Below, piece after piece: positions 20,113 to 27,067 of a DNA stretch of 64,000 nt. Below the pieces are notes generated by a model. The model saw nothing but the letters and a program-made list of their open reading frames with translations. It was not told where the DNA came from and did not search any database. Location of the stretch: positions 983,501 to 1,047,500 of the forward strand of contig NZ_CP028843.1 of assembly GCF_003058325.1 (NCBI RefSeq), given 5' to 3'. The stretch is from Methylobacterium currus (lineage in GTDB: Bacteria; Pseudomonadota; Alphaproteobacteria; Rhizobiales; Beijerinckiaceae). Both the position numbers and the translations under genes were made by a program. The stretch's first letter is position 1. Every line of letters starts with the position of its first letter.

Positions 20113-21466
20113 CTAGAGAAACACCTCAATATCCAAAGATACGACGTGGTGCGGGATTTCGACCCCGACAACCCGCCTGAGACTCTGTTTAGCTTCGCCG
20201 GGCCGAAGGCGGTTAATCGGGTCACGCCGAAGCGCGCGATTGACAACAGTGAGGATATCAAGATCATCGACTTTTGGATAGAGAAGAACAAAGTCAGCCC
20301 GCACCTCCAGCGCGAGGCCCGCGAGGTGTACACAGTGTTCCAGCAACTCGTCGGTAAGCCGTTCCGCCAGTGCAAGCGCGCGGACGGCCTCAAGCTCAGC
20401 GCCCACTACGAGTCGCTGAGCTTGAGCGGCCCACCGTCCGGAAGAAGGTCGGGCACCTGCGCGCAGCCATAAACTTCGCTGTCAAGAAGGGACTCGTTGA
20501 ACTGGATAGCAACCCGTTCGCGGGCGTGGCACCCGACAAGGAGAACGATGACCCGCTGAAGCGGCTCGACTTCGACGACAACGATATGGCGCTGGTGAAG
20601 GCGAACCTACACACATTCGACCACGACGAGAGGCTTTTGTGGGTCTTGCTCGCCTCGACAGCGATGCGGAGGTCGGAGGCGTGGGACATCACCGAGGAGA
20701 TCCGCCAGAGCGGCATTCGCGGAGCTACCATCGGCAGCAAGACGCCGACCTCCGAGCGGGATATCCCGTTCCCGGACGAGGTTCTTCCCTACCTACCCTC
20801 GCGAATCACGGGCTGCCTGTTCCACGACAGAGACCCGATCCGCGGGCCAATAAACGTCGGCAAGAGGCTGATGCGCCGGATTCGCGAACTCGGCATTCAG
20901 GACGAGAGGAAGGTGCTGCACAGCCTGCGCCATCGCGGGATCACCCGGCTGCGGGAAGTCAAGATCAACGGCCACGGCATAGACTCGAAGGTTTTGCTCG
21001 CCATCGTCGGGCACGAGGAGCGGACCGTTCACGACCGGTACGGCAAGATGCCGTTGGCGACGACCAAGCCGTGGATCGATCTAATCTACTAGACCTCCAT
21101 GACCATACGGCCTCACCCGGAACAAGACTAAAAGAAAGTTCGTCACTGTGACTGTGAAACAGCACAAAAATCGGTTTAGATGCGGGTGATAGCAGAGATT
21201 TCCCGCATAGGGTAAGCAACAGGGCGCTCGTAGACCTTCTCTCCCAGCTACGATGGGTTAGAAATCGCTCTAGCATGGATCGCTTCAACTAGTGACGGCG
21301 TCAGCCCTCTCGACGCCATGCGGGGCTTGCCCTGGGCTGGTGATGACGGATTGATTTTTGACACTCAAGCCGAGCCCGTAGTTTGATGGACTCGCCCCGC
21401 AACAGGTGACCAGCCCTCGACCACTGCGCAGGTGGATGACCGGCCTAAGCGTTGCCGCGACAACGC

Positions 21467-21682
21467 TCAGGCGTCGAGACTTGGCCATCCCTTTGAATTG
21501 AGCGACAGAGTTCGGAGATGCTCCGCATCACTACGCTCGCCGACCGCTAAGCATACAAGCCAGCCACCATCGACGCGTGTTTCGCGCTCGATGTAACCGT
21601 CGCGGCTCCTCGCGTTCAGCACCTTTACGAGGCTGGCGAGGTCGCCGTCTGAAACGATCATCGTCACTCGAAACATGCTCAT
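21467..21682 (-). CDS. 71-residue protein of unknown function, second gene of a small operon
   Basis: It encodes MSMFRVTMIVSDGDLASLVKV and ends in SKGWPSLDA. The start overlaps the stop of the upstream 98-residue gene (ATGA). A decayed copy at 24823-25054 keeps GYI-RETRV--GWLVC and LRTLS in the correct frame. Conservation of the protein reading between two diverged copies supports this as a real gene. It is convergent with the integrase in both copies, with a palindrome between. It may be a small island regulator, but no motif proves this. Confidence 0.6.
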   Translation of the reverse strand: MSMFRVTMIVSDGDLASLVKVLNARSRDGYIERETRVDGGWLVCLAVGERSDAEHLRTLSLNSKGWPSLDA

Positions 21683-21975
21683 CTAACCGCCCTCCGCCCC
21701 AGGAGATCGGCAATGTGCAGGTCGCGCACGACGCCCGCATCGACTTCATGGATCTGAGCCGCAAGATCGTCCGGCAACAGCTTGGCGGCTTCGCCCAGCC
21801 GCTGGCGAAGCCGCGTTACCACGCAAGGACTGACCCTGGCAGTCGGGTGTCTGGCGTAGTCGCGCAACAGATCTTCCCCCTTCCCGCACCACCGTATTGA
21901 GAACGCAGCGCGCGAACTCGTAAGGCCGAGCGCGTGCAGACGCTCGAACGTACTCAACAATTGATGTCCATACAT
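21679..21975 (-). CDS. 98-residue helical protein of unknown function
   Basis: It starts at ATG 21975 with AGGAGA about eight bases upstream. The sequence (LLSTFERLHALGLTSSRAAFSIRWCGKGEDLLRDYARH ... VVTRLRQRLGEAAKLLPDDL) is predicted helical. It resembles short alphaproteobacterial proteins that open with a helix-turn-helix-like segment, perhaps the DUF6626 group (low confidence). It is followed by the 71-residue gene with a 4-base overlap. No nuclease, toxin or membrane features are seen. Confidence 0.6.
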   Translation of the reverse strand: MYGHQLLSTFERLHALGLTSSRAAFSIRWCGKGEDLLRDYARHPTARVSPCVVTRLRQRLGEAAKLLPDDLAAQIHEVDAGVVRDLHIADLLGRRAVR

Positions 21976-22870
21976 TCAGTGTTTTCTCCTAAATAACCGG
22001 GATGGCAGACGGGATGCCTGCCGGGATAAATATTTATCGTAAGGCGAGACATTTTTTTATTGATCAGTTTTTTCTTATAAATTAGAATAGACATGATTAG
22101 TACATGCTCAGGGGAACACAGGTCCGGCCCCGGACTGACCCTCACGTCCGGAATTAAGGCCGTAACCAGTCGTGCCGCAGACGGGCTTGAGATCGCAGCG
22201 AGCACTGCGCCCAACTAAGCCCGATCGGCCCGAGAGGACTTCCGATCATTAGGCGGCTCCAAGGGATACAGGAGTTAAGAGGGCCGCAACGTCTACACGA
22301 CGACGGCCCACTCTGGATCGGTCAAGATGATCGGCCGATTCAGAGCGCTAGACGGATTTTCCGTCTTAACCGCTGGAAGGTTTTGAGCCTTCGAGAGGCG
22401 CGCATACAAGCAGGGTTCGGGCAGCCACCTGCTCTCCGAGAGGAGTACGGCGCGAGATCACGTGGTGCTCTCAAAGACAGTACCCCACACCTCATCCCCC
22501 CACACTTCATCATGACGCCAAGCATTGGAACCCTTGGCTATAAGCATGGTGAGGTGTAGGGGGGATTAGAAGTGTGGATTAACTCAAGACAGTGACTTAT
22601 CACTCCTTAATGATGACTATAGGATCTCCTCTGTCGAGCGAAAGCACGCACGCGCGCAGTAAGTGCGTGTGACGCGAGGCAGAAGCCAGAATGAACGAAG
22701 TGAGTTCGGGCTCAAAGAGTAAATTTGTAGTCGGTGTTTCGCCTTCATGGAAGCGTGCCAGGAAGGAGGTAGGTCGATTTCTATAAAAATTTTTAACTAT
22801 CTATATGCCGTTAATTCGATGCGCGCTTGCCACTCGACGTACGGTCGAGTACATATGAGATCGTAAAAAC
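21976..22870. other. About 900 bp of island DNA without a supported gene
   Basis: Composition shifts to AT-rich around 22000-22100 and 22770-22860. It includes a hairpin at 22350-22366 and an imperfect repeated G/C-skewed segment around 22485-22580 (GATGAGGTGTGGGG read on the minus strand and GGTGAGGTGTAGGGGG on the plus strand). No open frame is convincing. It could hold a non-coding RNA, regulatory DNA for the small minus-strand operon, or remnants. Confidence 0.4.
22350..22366. terminator. Short perfect hairpin (tentative terminator)
   Basis: AGACGGA, a TTT loop and TCCGTCT form a 7-bp stem. Only a short T run follows, so intrinsic termination is uncertain. No flanking gene is assigned on either side. 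Confidence 0.3.
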
Positions 22871-22961
22871 GGGTCCTCATGGACCACGGTTACAACCTGC
22901 TGAATTAGTGGGTGTAATCGTGCTCTATGAGGATCTGACGGGTCCTCATTGACCACGATTA
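22871..22961. repeat. Pair of 22-bp direct repeats upstream of the 310-residue gene
   Basis: GGGTCCTCAT-GACCACG-TTA occurs at 22871-22892 and again at 22940-22961, 69 bases apart, with two mismatches. The second copy ends 48 bases before the ATG at 23009. Spacing and position suit operator or activator sites for that gene. Iteron-like sites for replication or conjugation are an alternative. Confidence 0.5.
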
Positions 22962-23008
22962 TCCCAGCAAATCTTGCAAGGGAAGCCGTGGACAGTGAGG
23001 AATCTGCC

Positions 23009-23941
23009 ATGAGCAACAACAACCCGGATAACCAAAATCCATCTAACATCGCCGAAGTCACCAACACTCAGCAGCCCGAGGGAGCATCTGCGGCTGCTTC
23101 CGACGAGGCCAAGATCGTCCACGTGCCATTTGCGAAGCCAGCACCCACACAGGGTGCTGGCCCCTCCGACAGCAAGGCACGCATTGCTGGCGTGAAGTCC
23201 GACGCGAGCCAGCGGTCTGACGTGCAAATTGCCGCGCGTGATCCTGAGACCGTCGAGATCATCACCCTGCCGTTGGATCAAACGTCCAGCGTCGCCGCGA
23301 CAGCGCTGCCGGTCGATCACAATGCACTGGTGGCCCACGCAGTTGACGCAGTGAAGCAGTACACGGGACTCGATAGTCGGGCGGCCGAACAGGTGGACGC
23401 CCAAGGCCAGGAAGCTATTCGCCGGATGCTTATCGTCCGTGAGAGCTTTGAGATAGATGGCCAGTTCGATTGGGTAAGCTTTAATGCGTATGCCGACAAC
23501 CAGCGCGGCCGTCTTAAGACGCCACCAAAAAACCCGTTGCAGCGCCTCGCACGGGTCTGCTGCCCTCCGACCACGAAGCGCCCGCAGGTCTCAAAATTCG
23601 GATACGTCCTGGCCGCCCTCGATCAGCGAGGGATCACGTCCGCAACTGTCATGGCGGAGTTTAGAAAGCGCGAGCCCGTCAAAGACGGGGGTCCGGACCA
23701 CGGAGGGATGGAGCGCTTCGTAAGGCTCTTCAAGCTCGACATGAAGGAGGAGGCGGGCAAGAGCGGCGAGAGCAACCCCTACGAGCGTTACACTGACATA
23801 CGGCTGATCAAACACGCCAAGTTCCTTATCGAGGCGCTTCGAGCACGCGAGATGCTCCGGGACGGCGTCGTCGATGTTGAGGGCATCCTCACTGAAGAAG
23901 CTGTGATCAAGCTTTTCTCTTCGGAGAATCAGGAGCCATGA
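23009..23941 (+). CDS. 310-residue island protein of unknown function
   Basis: The start is ATG 23009 with GAGGA seven to eight bases upstream. The first 110 residues are polar and low-complexity (SNNNPDNQNPSNIAE ... KIVHVPFAKPAP). The remaining 200 residues are globular and mostly helical (AHAVDAVKQYTGLDSRAAEQ, FGYVLAALDQRGITSATVMAEF). No signal peptide, membrane helix or known catalytic motif is visible. Two direct repeats stand upstream. It belongs to element 1 and its function is not recognised. A DNA-binding or mobility-accessory role is possible but unproven. Confidence 0.65.
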   Translation: MSNNNPDNQNPSNIAEVTNTQQPEGASAAASDEAKIVHVPFAKPAPTQGAGPSDSKARIAGVKSDASQRSDVQIAARDPETVEIITLPLDQTSSVAATALPVDHNALVAHAVDAVKQYTGLDSRAAEQVDAQGQEAIRRMLIVRESFEIDGQFDWVSFNAYADNQRGRLKTPPKNPLQRLARVCCPPTTKRPQVSKFGYVLAALDQRGITSATVMAEFRKREPVKDGGPDHGGMERFVRLFKLDMKEEAGKSGESNPYERYTDIRLIKHAKFLIEALRAREMLRDGVVDVEGILTEEAVIKLFSSENQEP

Positions 23942-24132
23942 TTGAGCTTGTGGCGTAAGTCATCCACCTTGATGTTGTGGCGCTGATTCTCGTCGCGCAT
24001 CTGACGCTGCACATTTTTATCACGCTCAGCCGCTCGGCGGGCCTTTTCCGGCGTCAGCGGGGGCTTCGTTCCCGATGGTGAATTTGGGCGACGGAATGCA
24101 TCCGTCGCTTCGACAATCTCGAAGTACTTCAT
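23929..24132 (-). CDS. 67-residue charged protein of unknown function
   Basis: From ATG 24132 it reads MKYFEIVEATDAFRRP and continues into a strongly charged, probably helical or coiled C-terminal half (EKARRAAERDKNVQRQMRDENQ). AGGGG directly precedes the start, rather close. It overlaps the end of the 310-residue gene by 13 bases in convergent orientation. No family is recognised. Confidence 0.45.
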   Translation of the reverse strand: MKYFEIVEATDAFRRPNSPSGTKPPLTPEKARRAAERDKNVQRQMRDENQRHNIKVDDLRHKLNHGS

Positions 24133-24233
24133 ACCCCTATTTATCTGAACAGGGAGGCTTCGGTCACTCGATGAACAACCCAACGTCGCACCAAAGCACG
24201 CCAACTAAAACTCAGAGCCTGCGCCGGGAGCCG

Positions 24234-24746
24234 ATGTCAGACATGGACATGGCGCTGGTGAGGGAAAACTTCAGTCGATTGAAGCCGGACGAGCAGCTAT
24301 TATGGCGTGTCCTGGCGACAACGGGGATGCGCCGCACGGAGGCATTCCACATCGATCGAGAGTTCCAAGAGGCTGGCATTCGATGTGTGATCATCGACGT
24401 GGGCGTGCGGACAAGAACAAGGCAGTCGGATCGCCGTATGCCTTTGCCGGATATACTGCTCCCGTACATTCCAGCCAAGATCAATAAGCCGTTATTTGGA
24501 GGCGCTGATCCTGGGATCGTCGGCAAACGGCTCCTGAGTCGGATTCGTGAACTTGGCATACTCAGCGAGACTAAGGTTATCCACTCGCTCCGTCACCGGG
24601 CCATGAACCGGTTACGGGCGGAGGGCTGCCCTTCAGAGTTGATGTGCGAACTCTTAGGATACGAGGAAAAATCGCCGTGGCGTGGACATGGGCGAGGTTT
24701 TCCAGTTCCAATGTTGAAACGCTGGGTCGATGTGATTGGCTTCTGA
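24234..24746 (+). pseudogene. Second integrase catalytic domain, active-site residues lost
   Basis: It aligns with the C-terminal domain of the first integrase from DMDMALVRENFSRLKPDEQLLW to its end and lacks the N-terminal and core-binding domains. The Arg (GMRRTE) and HSLRHR are kept. The first copy's IVGHEE is here LLGYEE, and the Tyr of DRYGK aligns with His in RGHGR. Without the Tyr nucleophile it cannot cut DNA. It is followed, as in the first copy, by a palindrome and the convergent 71-residue frame, so the whole module was duplicated and then decayed. Confidence 0.8.
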
Positions 24747-24768
24747 TCCCCAGCAACCCCTTCAATAT

Positions 24769-24804
24769 GACGCCTGAGCGTTGTCGCGACAACGCTCAGG
24801 CGTC
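24769..24804. terminator. Perfect 36-bp palindrome between convergent genes
   Basis: The arms are GACGCCTGAGCGTTGTCG and its exact complement with no loop bases. It lies after the integrase remnant and before the convergent 71-residue remnant. A weaker version (AAGCGTTGCCGCGACAACGCTC core) is at the same place after the first integrase, about 21448-21474. The position suits a bidirectional terminator, though no T tract follows. A recombinase or repressor site is the alternative. Confidence 0.5.
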
Positions 24805-24822
24805 GAGACGCCAAGATCCTTT

Positions 24823-25054
24823 TCATCTAAACGATAGAGTTCGGAGAAGCTTCGCTTCGGTACGGTCACCGAACACAATGCATACCAGCCAGCCGTTGCC
24901 GACGCGCGTTTCGCGCTTGATGTACCCGTTGCGGGTTCACGTATTCAAACACCTTCGCGAATCTCGTGATGTGGCTATTCGCGACACCGGCTTGATCAGA
25001 TAAGCCCTCGTCGCAGATATACGCGGAAATATGCACGGTTTTGGAGCGAAACAC
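24823..25054 (-). pseudogene. Frameshifted copy of the 71-residue gene
   Basis: The minus strand opens with MFRSKTVHISAYICDEGLS and goes on to FAKVFEYVN. A frameshift then moves the reading to GYIKRETRVGNGWLVC and RTEAKLLRTLSFR before a stop. The second part matches the intact protein at 21467-21682. The 98-residue upstream partner is not recognisable here. Confidence 0.65.
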
Positions 25055-25270
25055 GATCCGATGTGCATAGCCACCGCGGCTTCGCCCCTGTCTGCACCAG
25101 CGCTATTTGTGCAGTGTGCTCATAATCTGCAATGCCGTCTGACGAGGCAGGTATGATTTGGGTATGCCATTCCTGAACCAGCATGTGGATGGTTCATGAG
25201 ATCTGTTTCTAGATCTAAAACGAACCAGTATGGTGCAGACCATTCAAACTGGACTGAAGGCGAAAGCGCG

Positions 25271-25894
25271 ATGTACATCCGGGCCTACCTGAGAGCTTCG
25301 ACACAGGATCAGGATGCTGATCGGGCTCGGACGCAGCTACAGACGTGGGCAGACGAGCGCGGGCTGCGGATCGCGTCGTGGTACATCGAGCACGAGAGCG
25401 GGACCAAGCTGGATCGCCCGGAGCTTTTCCGACTGCTGCGTGATGCTGGACCCGGAGATATTTGTCTTTGTGAGCAGATCGACCGACTGGCGCGGCTGAC
25501 CGACTCTGACTGGCGCAAGCTGCGGGCTGAGATCGAGGCGAAGGCCGTCCGCATCGTGGCGCTCGATCTCCCCACAAGCTGGTCGATGGCCACGAACACG
25601 GATGACTTCACCGGTCGGATGCTGAGCGCGGTGAACGCGATGCTGATGGACATGTTGGCCGCCGTCGCGCGGAAGGACTACGACGACCGCCGCCGCCGTC
25701 AAGCGCAGGGCCAGGAGCGAGCCAAAGCCGAGGGCAAGTATAGGGGACGCCCGGAGGACACCCGTCGTAACGCCGGCATCGCTGCGATGCTGGCAAGTGG
25801 AATCCCGTGGTCGCAGATTCAGAGCACGGCAGGGTGCAGCCGGGCCACGGTCGCGAAGATCGCGGCGAGAGTCCGGGGTGAGGTGCCAGCGTAG
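25271..25894 (+). CDS. Small serine recombinase (resolvase/invertase family)
   Basis: This is a 207-residue recombinase. The catalytic Ser lies in AYLRASTQDQDADRAR. The family motifs DICLCEQIDRLARLTDSDW and ALDLPTSW follow. The C-terminus has KGKYRGRP-like sequence (AEGKYRGRPEDTRRN) and a helix-turn-helix (PWSQIQSTAGCSRATVAKIAARV). The ATG at 25271 is chosen over an upstream ATG at 25196 because the conserved domain begins there. It is the gene before the nuclease-helicase pair, about 360 bases away. It may be a resolvase or invertase, and no inverted crossover sites were identified around it. Confidence 0.9.
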   Translation: MYIRAYLRASTQDQDADRARTQLQTWADERGLRIASWYIEHESGTKLDRPELFRLLRDAGPGDICLCEQIDRLARLTDSDWRKLRAEIEAKAVRIVALDLPTSWSMATNTDDFTGRMLSAVNAMLMDMLAAVARKDYDDRRRRQAQGQERAKAEGKYRGRPEDTRRNAGIAAMLASGIPWSQIQSTAGCSRATVAKIAARVRGEVPA

Positions 25895-26220
25895 GTACTA
25901 GGCTCGCGGGGTGGTGAATGGGACCGACGAGGTTTGAACACGGACCTCTTGCAGGAGCGCCCGGCCCATGAATCGGCGAACGCCATAATGAGGGGAAAGG
26001 GTCCAGCAGACCCACTGCTGCCGTCCCGCGCAGTCGTCAACTCAGCAAACTTGGCATTCAGCGCGCTGACGCGCTCCATCGCAAGCTCCCGAGCCGGCGC
26101 TCGCAGCCAGCCAGCTATATGGTCAGGACCGGGTCGCTGTGATCGAGTCTCATATGCACAACGCAATCCGTTGGTGTGGCCAAGAGGTGATTGCACCTGC
26201 TGGTCGCCTGCGACAATAGA
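25895..26220. other. 326-bp stretch before the nuclease-helicase locus, no gene
   Basis: No supported gene is seen. GC-rich sequence gives way to AT-rich sequence near 26220, which marks the start of the compositionally distinct cargo. The promoter for the two-gene locus should lie here. Confidence 0.4.
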
Positions 26221-26238
26221 AGCCGAGCGCGGCTTTTT
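26221..26238 (+). terminator. Intrinsic terminator-like hairpin just before the nuclease gene
   Basis: AGCCG, loop AGCG, CGGCT and a run of five T form a compact Rho-independent terminator. It lies 20 bases before the ATG at 26259 and 8 bases before the AAAGAGGA ribosome site. If the promoter is upstream, it would act as an attenuator on the nuclease-helicase operon. Otherwise it insulates the operon from read-through. Confidence 0.6.
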
Positions 26239-26258
26239 GCTTCGCAAAGAGGACATCC

Positions 26259-27065
26259 ATGCCCCTTGAGCACGTGGCCATAGACTGTAACGATAATTGC
26301 ATTGCGCACCAATGGGTTATCAGAGATATGCCCGAACTCGCGAGAGCGGTAGCATATATAGTCGCGGGAGCCTCGTACCATGCAGAGAAGATAATTTCAG
26401 GGATCAAAGGAACATCGCCACGCATTGACAAGGCCATCGACTCAGCAATCAGCAAGATATATTTAACACCCGCCGTGGAAATGGAAGATAAAGCACCTCT
26501 TTGGCATCGTGATGGCCTCTTGTTTCAAGCTATATCTTGGATTGCCGCCAACTTGGAAAAGCCAAGCAATGCTCTGATCGCTGCACCACATGTGATCAAA
26601 GCCCATAAAGGATTAGACGGACTATTAGTAAACATTGATAACAATGATATATGCTTGACTATATTTGAAGATAAAGCAGGAAATCCGGAGGGGTTGATTA
26701 CTAAAATCATGACCGAATTCCGTGAAATGGAGTTCGATGACTCCTATAAGGCAGAAGAAATACTTCAAGAAACGGCAACACTATTGAGAATGCATCGTCC
26801 CGAAGGTTGGGAGGACCTTATAAATGATGCTTTTTGGCTAAAGAACCGTAAATACCGAGCAAGTCTCGCCAGTCTAGATTCTCACTGTACTGAGACAGGA
26901 GCTCAACATCTTTTTAGAAATTTCGGGAAGGCGGTTTTAGGCCCAGTAGACAGGCGAATTGGACACCTCATGGCCTCTGACGACGTTCGTAAATTTTTTC
27001 GCAATTTTGCGAAGAACGTCATCGATGAATTAAACGCTATAAAAACTCCTGTGGTGGCAGCGTAG
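26259..27065 (+). CDS. HamA-like (DUF1837-type) PD-(D/E)xK nuclease candidate of a Hachiman-like system
   Basis: This 268-residue protein starts at ATG 26259 after AAAGAGGA. It is AT-rich with many ATA, TTA and AAA codons, unlike the GC-rich chromosome. A PD-(D/E)xK nuclease core is visible: Asp about 120 in KGLDGLLV, then Glu about 137 and Lys about 139 in LTIFEDKA, followed by a long helix (GLITKIMTEFREMEF). HamA/AbpA proteins of Hachiman loci are of this size, have this core, and are encoded directly before a large helicase, as here (2-base gap). The family call rests on architecture and motif, not a search. A different nuclease family paired with a helicase is possible. Confidence 0.68.
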   Translation: MPLEHVAIDCNDNCIAHQWVIRDMPELARAVAYIVAGASYHAEKIISGIKGTSPRIDKAIDSAISKIYLTPAVEMEDKAPLWHRDGLLFQAISWIAANLEKPSNALIAAPHVIKAHKGLDGLLVNIDNNDICLTIFEDKAGNPEGLITKIMTEFREMEFDDSYKAEEILQETATLLRMHRPEGWEDLINDAFWLKNRKYRASLASLDSHCTETGAQHLFRNFGKAVLGPVDRRIGHLMASDDVRKFFRNFAKNVIDELNAIKTPVVAA

Positions 27066-27067
27066 AT

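Larger units (their letters stand above)
18431..21092 (+). pseudogene. Tyrosine integrase of element 1, split by an IS and a frameshift
   Basis: The N-terminal part (18431-18767, from an ATG after GAGAGGG) reads as the phage-integrase N-terminus PYLFRYPRSKNWYLRLQIP. It is interrupted by the IS at 18768. Removing the IS and one CTAG copy restores the frame into 20117 onward (LEKHLNIQRYDVVRDFDP). A second lesion near 20425 shifts the frame between the core-binding domain and the catalytic domain. The catalytic domain from about 20428 is complete: Arg in AMRRSE, HSLRHRG, IVGHEE and Tyr in VHDRYGK. The full protein would be near 440 residues. It sits next to attL, as expected for the integrase that inserted element 1. 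Confidence 0.88.
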
